DNA of 64,000 nucleotides, taken from assembly GCA_035582835.1 (NCBI GenBank), contig JAYKAV010001000.1:3388856-3452855 (forward strand), written 5' to 3'. This document shows positions 46,659-60,000 of this stretch, piece after piece (the first letter of the stretch is position 1; each line of letters opens with the position of its first letter). This DNA comes from Phoebastria nigripes (taxonomy: Eukaryota > Chordata > Aves > Procellariiformes > Diomedeidae). The translations under genes and the position numbers were made by a program. The notes under the pieces are model-generated. The model did not search any database. It worked only from the letters and a program-made list of their open reading frames with translations, and was not told where the DNA came from.

Positions 46659-48007
46659 CTTAAGGAAAAAAAAGAATGGTTTGAATGTGAAAAATCTAAA
46701 CCCATTTTCTTCCTGGTCTTTATTCTAAAAGCCCACCAGAGAACTAAAAGTCTTAGCACTGTTTTTTAACAGTAGGCTGCAAAAAACAACACGATGTTGC
46801 AGAAGCCCTAGAAAAACAAACAAAAAGAAAACCCAACAAGCTTTCCTACATCCAGATTCCTAGACAAAACCGTAACAAGTTAACCAATAAGCTCAGTATT
46901 TGCATGTGTTGGGAAATTCAGAGTAGGGATTAATGTAGAAACCAAGGAATTCTTACATAGAATTTTTAGGTTTTTTATGTCCCAAACCATAAATGTCAAT
47001 TTTCAGAGAACATACCACAAAATCAGCATTCTGCAGAAACCCAGTATTAACCAGTATTATAAAGTAAATCTCTCACTTACATCTTTTTCACCTTACTTAA
47101 CCTGTAGGACATAACAGNGTAAACTAGAGAGGTAAACATGGATACAGTTAATGCCAGCAGCGTTTCATACATTGATTCAATTTAGTTTTTTAACTATCTA
47201 AACTGCCATAAATAATGACAGATACTGGACAATTATTTGACTATTCAGCAGATGATCAAACTAGAAAGCACATTTCTACTACTCTTGGGAGGCTCAAACA
47301 AAAAACAAGAGAGTTAAAAGTTTCTTGGCTGAAGTCCTATTGCACTGCAGTTCAACAGCTGCCATACAAACCCAACTAATTCTCAAAATACTAAAACTTA
47401 GACTATGAAAACCTACTTTTAACAGAAACTGTGTCTTAATTTTAGAGGAAAACTACAGACTTGCGTATCTGTATCTACATCACGGAAGTGCTGCTGGAAA
47501 GCTTGAATGTAAAAATGAGTAAGAGGCAGTGTGTGCCACAACTAAGGAGAAGCACCTCGGCACCGAGGCTGCCCACAGCCTTCCAGGTTGTTGCAGGGAG
47601 GGACCGGCCAGGGTGGGAGAATCCGCAGTGACAACTCATGTTCTGCCTAGACTGACCTGTTTGCCAGGCCACTAACACCTCAGCTGGACAGGAATCAGGA
47701 AAAGAACTACAAAAAGGAATTCCAGAGCTGATTTCATCTTCAGTGCAGCACTGATTGCTGGAAAACCCTTTCTCTGTTAAGGCAACACTTAATGCATTTC
47801 CACAGTGAGTACGAGTAACTTCCACTGTTACTCAGCAATGTTACAATCCGCTGAACTATTGAAAAATAGCAAGTTTTAGGACATTTAATTTCCATGCAAT
47901 ATTAATGCTTCCTTTATGTGCATCCCTGCAATAAGAGGCCAATGGATGCATACAATCTCTATGATGCAATACAGCTATGCATTGTTTGTCATTTTTTCCC
48001 AACCTAC
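46659..48007 (-). other. LONP2: LONP2 intron
   Basis: About 1.35 kb between AACG|GTAGGT and CCTTAAG on the minus strand, phase 1. A 116-codon open frame at 47475-47825 on the minus strand has no family resemblance and no splice support, and is taken as chance. Confidence 0.85.
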
Positions 48008-48215
48008 CGTTGGTTAGCTGGTATCTCTTTGCATTGCTGCGCAACCAGCTAATGGCAAGATGCGCTGACTCCTTCATAACATCTCCGAGTTGACCAGTCA
48101 AAGTAAGCTGACCTTCTCCATCCATGCGACTAGCTTCTACAAACATGATCTCTCCCCCTAAGGGAGTCCAAGCCAAGCCTATGGCTACTCCTGGCTGACT
48201 TAAGCGTTCAGACAC
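48008..48215 (-). CDS. LONP2: LONP2 exon, start of the S16 protease domain
   Basis: This 208-base exon follows the acceptor CCTTCAG (AG = 48216-48217) and opens in phase 0 with [20 protein letters not shown]. It continues with [40 protein letters not shown] and NAKRYQLTN, ending one base into an Ala codon at the donor AACG|GTAGGT. [20 protein letters not shown] and [11 protein letters not shown] are signatures of the Lon proteolytic domain. About 69 residues, matching positions near 647-715 of the family. The first codon is GTG for valine and is internal, not a start. In human, as I remember it, the residue after VS is Q rather than E. Confidence 0.97.
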
Positions 48216-51200
48216 CTGAAGGAAAATAACAGAGGAAACAGTTTAGGAAACACTCATAACAAAACTACTGCAAAAACAATTTGGTAGTTGCCTTCAAAAC
48301 AACTGTACCCATTAAAACACAGAAGTTAAGCCCAAGTGTCTGCTCTCTCTCTTTTTTTTTTTTTTCTTTTTTTAATGCAGCAGTAATTCTGCCTTATGTG
48401 TAAACATTAATTACAGAATAGGAGCTGTATGTGGCTGCTTAGCTTAAGGCAATGGCAAACATCTGGGTATATCATTCTTGAAGCCTTCCCCACCCCCAAA
48501 AGTTCAATGAGAATCTTTCTCTTCAAAGGACTTCAAGTATTTAGTCAATCCTGATTGAATGCTTGTATGACTTACTCCATCTGCTAGAGGTGTATTTGCC
48601 CTAACTCTGTTACTTATACGAAAAAGCCAGTTTTGCTCCCAAATGTTACCTAAAAGCCTTTTTAAAGGTGGTTGCATTGCCCAAACTACTGTCAGACAAC
48701 ACACTGATTTTGTTCATTGCAAACATTTACAAATAATTTTGAATAATGAAAACATGAGTCCGCTAGCAGGCTAGATATGAAAGAGGATGGGAAATCTGAC
48801 TGACTCCCATTAGTAATTACAAGTAGTTAAGCAAGCTCTACCCCACACAAGACTATGATCTACTTATCTAGAAGTCTGCCTATGCCCAGTTACTGATGAG
48901 AGTAATGGAGGTCTCTGAATCNCAGTCTCCTATGTTAAGGGAAGGAAAGAGAGGCAGGATGTTTTCCATTAAAGTTCCAGGTTTTGTTTTTTTTTTCCTT
49001 TGTCTGAGAGAGTCTTTTAGAATATACAGAAAGTCCTTTTGTTTTCCTGAGCTTCAAGGAGATGAAGAAACCCTGATGAAAGATCATACAGCTATTCAGC
49101 ATGTTCTGAACTACTAAGTTATGTATTTATTACAAGGCAGAAAAGAAACTGGATGAAGTTTTACTGTGTCAGGCAGTGACTAGAGCAAAAGACAAATACT
49201 CCTTTGTAAAATAAAGCGATAGGNCCATTTTAAAATAATTTTTTCTCTTACTGAAATGCAGAATTGAAAGTTAATTTGATTCATTCCTGAATCCTTCATT
49301 AAACTGTTCAGAGAATTTAAAGAAATGTTTCATTTCTCGGACAGAAAACAAGTCAAAGGAGCCTCACAACAGAACCACAGTAAAAGAATTCCAATTCTGA
49401 AATCTGCATTTCTAGTTACATTAAAATTTCTCAATTTATTTTTGTCCCTTCTAAGCACATTTAACATTCCATTTTATACTGCTTGCAAATCCAGAGCAAT
49501 AGACCGGGTTTTTTCCTCTAGCATCAACTCATTCTGCACTGCACAACTTACCATACTCTTAATGCTTTCATTTTGCTTCTTTCCAAGAGTTAGCAGAGAA
49601 GTAAACTAATCAGACTTTGCACAGACACTGAAAAGGCAAAGCTCTGTATACACAAAGTTGACTTGCTTTTAACCATCAGCCCAGCTGCAAGATCAGAGAA
49701 ATCTGCATAGAAGCCTGTACAGCCGTGTACCTTCAGTCCGGAGGCAGAAATACTTGTACGGCTCTGCTGTGAGCTGGCTGTATTAGAAATACTTGGATTT
49801 GTGAGCTCCAAAGATAGTAAGTTACTAAGTATTCTAGTCCCTTACGAAAATGCCTCTCTGTAAGCCCACTAGAAATGCTGCTGCAAGTCCCCAAGTAGTA
49901 CACAGGCCTGAAGTTTTCCAAGTCAAACAGCAGCAGTGGATTACCTAAGCAAAACAACATACCCTTCCATGAGATTATCAGAACAAGAACTCTCTTCCTA
50001 AATAGGAGCCAAACGTTAACATTTCAGTATTAGGCTGAAATCCATCCCCATCATAAAAATAAAATCAAAATCAAGACCATAAAATTCTTAATGCTTAGTT
50101 TCTCTCTCCTGTTTCACAAACAGAAAACGGCTTGCTTTATGCAGTAAGAGTGAACAACTATTCACTCTACAGCTGGTACCTCTGGTTACTGGCCAAAAAG
50201 AGATGCACATTTAAAAAAAATAAGTTCATTTACAAACACACAAGTTCTGCTACTTATAGCTGTAGACAATTCAGATATATGACAGGAACAACTTGCTCAT
50301 GCAAGAGAATTGATGAAGCAAAAAAAAAAAAAAAGCATTTAAAGTCCTACAAAATGAAATTAAACATACACGCTTCTTGTTACAATTTCTGATTTTGTAT
50401 TATATGCTTTGCCAAATGCTATACTGAACTATCAAGCGCTGTCTTCTTCTAAGTTTGATGACTAAGACTTGAGATGTGACCCTTGCTCAGGATCACTGTT
50501 TCTTGGTTTGAGGGAAATCAGCACACCGCAGAGGCACAGTGCAAGTAGTGCCAACTCTGACTATAGCAAAGCTCTGCTGATGCAGGAGCTCCTGGCGCAA
50601 AGGAGACTCCAGCTGTCAGGAGAGACAAGCAGCCGAGGCCAGTGGGACTGGTGTTACACTCCTGGATCTAGCTGACAACCAGGTAAGTTAGTAACTATAC
50701 TGATCTCACATTACAGCAAAGGAAGCCACACAGCCCCTCTCCTTGGTTCTCTCGTGGCTCTTCGTTATCTACGTATTTTGAACGACATCATGCCATTTGC
50801 TTTTATCAGCATAATTTAGCTAGAATGGCTGTTTCTTTTTCTAGCATTTAAGAAAATTGTGCAAAAAAGAGTGTTTCACTTTTATGGTATCAAAATACCT
50901 CATCTTATCAAGCATTTTCATTTTTGTTAACATTCTATATCCATTCCCTGTATTTTATTAGTTACAGTAACTTACTCTGATTAGCTTAGTAATTGCTTAG
51001 TAACTCAGGTTAACAAAATCAAGTCATCCTGCTTACACTGAAATCCAACAACATCGAAGCATTCTTCTTTACACTTGAGACAATCATGTATTTTGGCAAC
51101 CTGTCATGGTTTCAAACATTTCAGGTATAATGAACAAAAGTAACTGTCCATACCCTCTCCCATCCCAAAGTAGCCATCAACAACGTTTGTTGGTTTGGGA

Positions 51201-52722
51201 TTTTTTGTTTTCTTTTCTTTTTTTTGGGTTGGATGTTAGCNCTGGCTCTAACTGTGTATCAGTTCAAAACAGTTTACAGACTAATTGCACTGTTTGAGCG
51301 CTCAGGGGCAGAAAATAGTGAACATGACTAAAGATCAAAAAACAAATGGTTCTAAAGACTCATCATTTACCTCACCTCAGCACAAACTCCTTCCTCTGTC
51401 CTCTGACTAGGTAGGTACCTCCTCCTACTTTCACAAGTAAGTTGAGATCTGGTAAGAGAAACTAGGTCTGTAGTAAGTGTTAATCACCTTTCAACCATCA
51501 TTCTTCGCACTAACTGGTAGACTCAGAGGCCAGCAACTTCTCTTGCTGTACTACTAGAGACTGTACTACCCCTACTGCAACCTCCTCACCTGAACGTTAA
51601 CTGATGCGTGTTGACAGGCACGTGTCTAGAAAACACCCTGGCAGCTTTGATAACTGCCTTCAGAAAAGACCCTTGAAAATCCCTAAAAACACACACACAA
51701 ACCCCCAATACAACCATAAAATACTTAGAGGGAAGTACGTTATATTTCATTAAACATACCTATGAAGTGTTACAGTGACCTCCACAAGACTCAATCACTC
51801 CTGGCACCTCTGAATAATTTCTTCTCACAAAAAGTCAGAGGAATTTGAATTAGAAAAAAATCCTTACTTACACTTTTTAAACAACTTCAATTAAAAATGA
51901 CCATTAGAATCAGCTGATGACTGGTCAGGTCTGTCAGATGATGGAAGAAGAGGTCACTGACCTACATAAACTGTCTTGTTTTTTGAAAATTTTTGTAGAT
52001 GAGACCAACCCAGCTATGGTTTAGCTGTAATGTGAGTAGATGAACATATTGTCAGATACATTTTAGCTGCCTGGACACCACAAAATTGAAGTCTTAACAT
52101 TTAGGGCAGTCACTTATTTTAAAATATTTAAGGTTATATTCCAAGATAAAGGAAAAGAGACATCATCCGCAAATCTGCAGTTTTGGAGTTACTATGTAAG
52201 TCAGCATAATTGACAAAAAGCTATTAAGTCACTGATTCATAATGGGAAGATGAGAACCAGTCCTAAGTTACTTGCTGGCCTTTAGCATCTTTGTTATCCT
52301 TCCACAGGTTCTCCCAACCTGACTGTACAAACCTTTTTTCTAGTCTACTCTTCTGATTCATTCCCTAGCAAACCACTGCAGGCAAAATATGTAACAGCAG
52401 CTTCCCTTTAAGGCAGGAGGATTTCCCAGAAATATCACCACAAGACTGATATTTCTTAGATAAAAATGCCTATCTAAACCTGTGCTTTGTACAGGTTTTG
52501 CTTCTAAAAGATAACCTAATTTGTTCCTTAATTAGAATTGCCTATGTCCCGTGAAATAGAGCTATTCTTTCACGGCATCTGCACTTTCAGTTCCTACAGC
52601 TTCTGTCACTTCAACTTCACTCACATTATGAGGATATAGACTAATTCTGATGGGCCTTCCTGTGGTGCCAATAATGTTTTGTTAACTGAGCAGAATCAAG
52701 GGTTGAAAGAAAGAAAGGAGAA

Positions 52723-52752
52723 GGGGGGGGGGGGGGGGGGNGGGGGGGGGGG
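52723..52752. repeat. Poly-G tract of about 30 bases
   Basis: G runs from 52723 to 52752, broken only by an N at 52741. Its length is unreliable for technical reasons. The tract lies in a LONP2 intron on the template strand, so the pre-mRNA would carry poly-C. Confidence 0.85.
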
Positions 52753-55463
52753 AAGCTAAAATCCAAGTCAAAAGATAAATACGTCATTATAAACACTCTG
52801 GATATGTTATAAACTCTTTCCCCCAAAAGTGTGCTGTGCTGAAACATTTCATTAAATCTTTTACACTTTAAACTACTGTCAAGATTATTCTTCCAAAGCC
52901 TTACTATGTGATCTATTCCAACATTTGTTCTGTAGGGTGACACATAAGATTATTTATTTGTGATAAATGAATTAATCCTACAAGTATGAGCTGAGGATTC
53001 TGTCATGCCTTTCTGCTGGGAGACCTCTGCAGAAAATATACAAGCAATGCACTGAAAAGGTGAAAGATGAATCACTTCTTCTAAGGTATTCCNTGAAGGA
53101 CAACAGATTAATTAAGTCATGTCATGTTTTCAGTTCTATTTGCTCAGTCTCATCCAAGTACTGACACGGTGGCTGCCTCCATTGTACCTTTATTTCAACT
53201 GATTATAAATGGCAAAATGCAGGTCAAAGGTGAAGCTTTAAAGGCTAGATATAGAAAGGAGAGAGACACACTGCAGACTACAAAACCAGAAAAAACACCA
53301 GTAGCCAATCTGAAACGCCTGACATTGAGACAGGAGCTATACTCTTCATTTGAAAGAACTTTGGGGGCACTTGAGAAAATTCAGAGGAATAACAGGTTAG
53401 TTGGGAAAATTCATTAAAACAGGAGTTATGTGGCTATCTGAGCAATTTACATTGAAAATATCATAAAGTGTGTACTGAAAAAATATTTACTCATTAATAA
53501 ATAAGCAAATAGTACATGAAAATAAATCCTGAGCTGCTCAGGGAATTGATGCTGTGTGGATTCATCTCTAGTTCTATTTATACACTACTTAATTTGCCTG
53601 CTAAATATGGAAACGTTTAAAAAACCTTTGATACACAGGTCAAAAGCTTCAGTCAGTCTTATTTCAGCTTATACAGGCCAGCAGATCCATGAAATGCTTA
53701 TATGCATATTCATGGCAACTGTTCACGGAAAAAAAAAATCCAACCCAGCATTCATGTATTTGTATATTTGGAATTAAGAACCACACTTTAAAAATTTTAC
53801 TTGCACTACTTACTCCTGTAGAAAAAGGACAAAACAGCAGAAATTATTTGCCAACACAGCCACACTACCAAATTTAAATGAATAATCAACTCCAGAAAAA
53901 GTTCAAAACTAGGCAGAACATCTAGGGAAAGTCACATATTAGCATATTTCTTGGCCTACAATCTAATTTTTAAAAAGTGTGATAAGTTCATATTTATTTG
54001 AATTAATTCTACTCTTGATTGGGAACTAGGANTACAGTTGCAAGTGGCCAGAACTTTTGTACAAATTTACAAAATTCAATTTATTTTTTAGCACCTTTAT
54101 GAAACTAATAAACACTGTTTGTAGAAATCAAGAGTACTGTCTTGAATATTAAGTTCAATTTACTACAATGGCTTTATGTGCATCTGCAATTCAAGCACTA
54201 AAAAGCCAAATGATCCTGCAGCGCTTTAGCTCCAAAGACCAGATGTCTGAAGTACATAACATACTTCAAAATGAAAATTTGGATAGAATGTTATTTCTCT
54301 GAAAAAACCCCCACAGGCTATTTTTCAGTAATTGTTTCTAAAAGTCAGATAGTGAGAAAAAGATAGACTGACTAGTAAAAATTGCCACAGGAGTATTACA
54401 AATTACCTGATGGCTACAGTCATTCCAAATCAAGCTAAAGTATATCCACACTACCTTCTTAATTAAAACGGTCTTGAACTGTCTTGTGTGATTTTATTAT
54501 TGGGTATAGTGACTTCTGAGGGATGAAAAGAAAGAACGTAAGTTGCTTACAATAAAGTCATTTGCCTAAAGAGCAATCTCTTCTAATTTCTGAAAGTAAA
54601 AAGGAATAAATCAGAACACAAATGACCAATGTGAAAAAACTCAGCCAAGAGAGTCATAAGGTCCTGGTCTATTGATCACTTGATCTTCCTTGCCTCCCAT
54701 TTCCCCCAACTCCCACTGCTACCATCATCATCCTCTAACACAATCAATAGTGCTGTCTTCTTTCAACTTGTTTCCTCATTTCTGTCTCTTCATTAAGAAT
54801 CTCTTCCATGATAAAATCTTCATATCAAAAAACCTCAGTTCAGGTCTAAAAACCGACTCATTCCTTAATGATCATTCATTTCCTCCTGCTTCCCCTGCAT
54901 ATCTTGTCCCCTTTTTGTCCTCCAAATCCCACTGGAGTCTAGTTCTCTCATCTAGGAGAGAAGAATTATCACAGGAAAGTTCTTAAAAGTTTGAATTTTG
55001 TCTCTTTTGGAAGTTTTCCCTTCATTTCTATTTTCTCCATAACTTACTGGTTTACTCATCTTTTCTCCAGGATAAATACAGAAAAATTTAGCGTTCCATC
55101 AGCAACTGGTTTCCTGTCATAGTGTTATATATACTACTTACACTCGGTCAGTTCACCTGGACCTGAAGTAAAGCAGAGAATAACTGCAATGTAAACGGTG
55201 AAAAGAGAATCCCAAACTAACAAACTATTTTAATTGATGGCATTTTCACAGAACATAGCAAAATACAGATGGGGGAAAGAAAAAATTCTGGAATATGCCT
55301 ACTGAGGAACAGAGCTGGTACTAGGAAGCTGGAGGTGCCTGACTGATCATAAAACATTTTTAATAGCTAAGAGTCACATTAATCTAAAGAATGTCTGAGA
55401 ACTTCTGGTGCAAACTGAAGTGGTTTTAATACCCAAAAATGCCGACTGGCTTTAAGGAGGTAT

Positions 55464-55530
55464 GTGGGACAGTCCTTAACACAGCTGCCTCAGAGACAGG
55501 ATTCCTGGGTTCTACTTTTGGCTTCTTTCC
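55464..55530 (+). mobile_element. MIR-like SINE head fragment
   Basis: The order GGGACAGTCCTTAACACAGC, TGCCTCAGAGACAGGATTCC and TGGGTTCTACTTTTGGCTTC resembles the tRNA-like head of MIR/CORE SINEs, including a B-box-like GGTTCTA. Short and diverged; plus-strand orientation, inside a LONP2 intron. Confidence 0.5.
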
Positions 55531-55854
55531 CAAGACCACCAAACATCCCCCAAACAAAAGCAAAGTTGTTATAAACTAAAAAAACACCACCACATTCTTA
55601 AGCACTGCTGCAGGCATCTTTGCTAACAGAAAGTCATGCCATTATGTTATTTACGTACCCTGAATTAAAACAAAATAAAACAAACACTTCTTTAGGTGAA
55701 AACACACTTGGTGGAACACAAAGAAACACAGTTCTGTTACCAATACATTTTTTAAAAAGTTAATATTGTATAAACTCAGTCAATAGCAATAAAATAGACA
55801 ACTAGTCAAACCAGACAGAAACAGCGGTCAGGCAGAAACAAATGAGGATGTTAC

Positions 55855-55997
55855 CTCCATTTCATACATGGGTGGCCCCAGGATATCTTTTAAAGCATGG
55901 AAATCAATTAAAATCGGCATTTCAGGTGGCAGAGCCAGGTCAGCTGTGTCACTGATGGATTCTGTTTTTGTGTCTTCTGTGACGTGCTCTTTGCAAT
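55855..55997 (-). CDS. LONP2: LONP2 exon, linker between AAA+ and protease domains
   Basis: This 143-base exon lies between the acceptor CTCATAG (AG = 55998-55999) and the donor GGAG|GTAACA. After two bases completing a split codon it reads CKEHVTEDTKTESISDTADL, then ALPPEMPILIDFHALKDILG and PPMYEME, joining VSERL in the next exon. The hydrophilic first half is a variable linker. PPEMPILIDFHALKDILGPP matches the human LONP2 segment I remember. The preceding exon must end with one base of an xAT codon (Asn, Asp, His or Tyr) and is not in this window, so this exon, near residue 600, is the most N-terminal part of the protein visible here. Confidence 0.95.
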
Positions 55998-56950
55998 CTA
56001 TGAGAAGAAAATCTAATTTAGTATTTGTAGAAGTCTTTCTTGACACAGGAATTAAAAAAAATCATGACAGAGAAATATAAAATATTCAAAGAAATGCTCA
56101 GAAAGTTCATGAAAGTGTGCTTAAGCCATCTTTCACAAAAATCTTGTCAAATTAAAGATAATATGGCATCAAATTTAATTATTAAGCCTAAACATGTTCT
56201 AACTGTTCAGCAAAGATAATATTAAATCTAGAGCACTGACAGACACGCAACCTACTTGCTTAAATGCATTTTAAACTAGGTCAAGTAGCAAACCACATTA
56301 AGTTCATTTAGGCTTTGCACTTTTCATCAGATTCGTGCATAAAAACAGTATTTGTAGGAGATGATCATGTTTAATGTAGTGTAATATAGAATATGGAGCT
56401 GAATGTNGAAATACTGAAAGTTCAGTAACTACTGTTCTTTTTACATACGTTTACAACTGTGCTCTCTGTGGTCTCTTTCTGCAAGGATTTAAATGCTTAA
56501 CTTCTGACACTAATAATTAAGTTCTGTCAAATAAAGTAGGAGCATTTTGGCCAGATTTACATACACTGCTTTGCCACATGGCTGCATTACTTATAGCTAG
56601 CCTGCATTACATTCAATAACATCTCATTTCACAGTATCCAACAAGGACAGTGTAACTTGCTGCTCTGTAACTGCCTTCCTCTCTCCACACCCCAATCCCT
56701 TGCACACATACCCTCAACACCAGCTGACCGGGCACAGGAGAAGCTGCCAGACGTAGATCACACGGAAACCAGCTCTGCTGGAAACCTAGCTCATCCAGCC
56801 CTGGTGTGCCGCCTCCTTCCAGGCTGCCAGATGGAACCACTACCCCAACATAGCACAGCCCACCTTTATTGCAGCCTATGCAGCACATATTCTGACGTTA
56901 CACTTTTTACTTTGATTTTTGTCTCTTATGACTATTATGGCTTTACTCAA

Positions 56951-57053
56951 TCATAGAATCATAGAATGGTTTGGGTTGGAAGGGACCTTTAAAGATCATC
57001 TAGTCCAACCCCCCTGCCATAGGCAGGGACACCTTTCACTAGGTCAGGTTGCT
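56951..57053 (-). mobile_element. CR1 LINE 3' end with octamer tail
   Basis: TCATAGAATCATAGAATGG leads into GGTTGGAAGGGACCTTTAAA, GATCATCTAGTCCAACCCCC and GGCAGGGACACCTTTCACTA. This is the classical avian CR1 3' terminus in reverse complement, with two copies of the ATTCTATG-type tail octamer. About 100 bases, 5'-truncated, and well conserved compared with the 16.5 kb copy. It is the strongest clue that the host is a bird. Confidence 0.93.
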
Positions 57054-60000
57054 TAATTCACAAAATTGATGTCCCTCATTTGTTCAACAGCAAGTTCGGC
57101 ACACAGAATATACAGTCCTTGCTCAGCGGAAAAACCTCAAACAATTCAGTGTAACAACTTCATCTATGGCATTTGTCTTGAAATATTATACCTACACAGG
57201 GCTCTGCTCTTTTCTTTGTTGGATGAAATATTTCTAAGGTGCTTGACCAATGACCAGCAGCAAAAAAATCCCTCAAAGATCAAATTATATGGCATTTTCA
57301 GAAATATCTACAGGTGTGATATACTCTTCAGGGAGGGCTATATAACACAATTAGCCTGATGCTTTTGAATGCAATATACTCAAGCGTCATCAAGAAGGGA
57401 CTACATAATTAAAGCAACAGTTAGGGATTCAAAAGTGTGCTCTTTCCTTCCTCCATTTATAGTATGATTGTATTTCTTACCTATACAATTGTTTCCTTAG
57501 CAGAATTTCCTTAAAATTTCTGTTTTCTCTACAAATGTGTTTTCTATACAAAAGTGAACTGTAATAGGGACCATATAAATATCAAAGCCTCAAAATTGTT
57601 TTAAACCAGACTACACAGCCAGTTGTTTGCATGAATAAGCTCAAGAACTTAAACATCATTTGTACTAGGCCTACACTGCACATTTACTTAAGCGACTGTA
57701 TACAGAAGGAGAATGTAAGCAGGGAGTCATTTCCCCACAGAATTTGATCCAGATGCAAAAGGCTCATTACCATTTTCTCGAGAGCCCTAAGCAATATTTT
57801 AGTGAAACATATATCAGAGAAATGAAAAATACTTGAACAATCCAGATGTTTCTAAGGTTCTGTGGCCGTTTTATGGCAGTGCCTCCCTGCCCTGAGGCTG
57901 CCATTATGAAAAGCATTGTACACATATATATAGCGAAGATATTTCTTCCCATCCCAAAAACACAAGCCTAAGATACATTTAAAGTGATAGTCTATTATGC
58001 AGGAATGTATACTGAGCTTCAAGACTTCTGCACCATATTTTGGAAAATTACTGGCTGTTGCTTCCTTTCTTTGAATTCTTTTTTACTTTCAATGAAGAAA
58101 CTGTCTTCCTTTGCATATTAATGCATGCACAATAATTGAAGATCCAGGAATTTAAACAATTATAGAAAAACACAAATCACTGATCTAATCTATTTTTAAT
58201 ATATCATTAAGAGGTGTTCTGTGCTGCAAGAGTAATTCTCAGAATGGATGAAGAGAGAATGTCTCCTTTCACAAGATACAAACTATCCTTTTATTAATCC
58301 TGATATATAAAGGCCTTTTTACAGTTAATTTTGTTGCAGTGCAATTCTCACTAATACCTTCATACAGTATCAAGGAAAACATTCTACATCACTATTACCG
58401 TAATAACACCAACTCAGCTTTCATTCAGGACTCAAATCTAATAGTTATTACCCAACAGCCACTAATCTTTCCATTGTACAACTCATTGTTCCATGCATAA
58501 ATCCCATTCCCTTACTGTAAACACTGCCTTAGTCAGATGGCCCTCCTGTTGTTCCAGCATGTCTCTGTATTTTTGTTGAACTACTATTTCTGTACATAAT
58601 AAATTCAAATACACAAATACTAGCAAGTCTAGGAAACATAACCCTGCATGCTATTCTTGCAACTCAGACTACAATTTCAACACTACGGATCTTCAAAACC
58701 TGAGTAATTTGATATGACAATTCGTATTTTAAAACAAAACTGAGTTTAAAAACAGCTGCTTTTGTTCTATACCAAGATTTTACTGCCTAACAAACACAAT
58801 ATTCCATTTCTGCTTGCTCTTATTTCACCTAGTTCTACGTATACAGCTGAAGGAGACAGACTTCTCGTAAACAAATCAGTAGGTAATTTTTGAGGCCACC
58901 TGCCCTATTAAAAGATTCAGAAACTCTTTCTTTGAGTTTATATAATCTAATTAGTAGACCCCATTTTAAAATCTGTAACAATAACAAACTCCAGACTTTT
59001 TCTAAAAATATTAACCTAAATTCTGACATTATCTAATTTTCTATAAAAGCATACAGTGATGTTCCAAAATATAATTACAAACACTAACTTTTTCTTTGAA
59101 GGAAAAAACATCTTCTTTCGTCACCTTTAGAGAAGTGCTGACTATGAAGAATCTATAAAGACGCAAGTAATTAAGATTTCCATTAATGATGACAAATATA
59201 TATTCCCTACCTATCCCAGATGAATAGCCATAAGCCATAGTACAAGTTAAATGACACATTTATCTAAAACAAGACAGTTAAATTCAAGTTTCCATAAACA
59301 GAACTTTTGGTTAGGACAACAGGTTAATCATCTTATATTTTGAGTTAAGTTGGAGAAACAAGCTAAAATGTCAAGGAAGTGACACACTGCACAGTTCCTC
59401 CCACTGCACTGGAGGAACCACCTGCTGATCTACTATTACATTACTGCTTAAACAAAAGAAGCATGGTACTGAGTTGTTTTAACATTTAAACCCCCCCAAA
59501 TCTAAAAAGCAACCAACCAACCAAAAAAAGATTATGTTTGTAAAATTTTCAGAGCAGAATCTGCAGTTACTCATCAAAGATCACGACAATGTTCCTCAGG
59601 AATCTGCCTTTGCAAGTTCCCAAAACAAAACAAAATCTTGCATGTAAATATTGGATTTGTAAGAAAATGGACTCCTAAGAAAACATACTGACAATGAACT
59701 ACTATATATAATTCAGGATTTAATCTAAGAAGGAATTCCATGGCACAAAGACAAAGATTGAAGAATTTAAGACTCCTACTTTCTTCTAGAGCTATAATGG
59801 AAATGAGTGAATAGAAGAGCCTAAAACTTCCTCAACGTGTAGCAATTTCTCAGCTCCTCGTAAAACGTATTTAAATTAAGCACTAGTAATACATAAGTCT
59901 TAAACCCAAAGATTTCTAGCCATACTTACTGGCCAAGATAGAAGAATATAATAGAAACCTAAAATTTTTAAACAGCTTTTAACATAACAAATTCTGATTT

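Larger units (their letters stand above)
48216..55854 (-). other. LONP2: LONP2 intron (7.6 kb)
   Basis: AT-rich intron in phase 0, from GAG|GTAACA to CCTTCAG on the minus strand. It holds a 30-base G tract, a MIR-like SINE head, poly-T and poly-A runs, and a GC-richer patch at 50.5-50.7 kb with a plus-strand donor-like CCAG|GTAAGT. Open frames on either strand lack family resemblance. Confidence 0.8.

Noticed and set aside
53124..53417. 97-codon plus-strand frame in a LONP2 intron
   Set aside because: Lys/Arg-rich and superficially protein-like, but I recognise no family and see no paired splice sites. Length is within chance.
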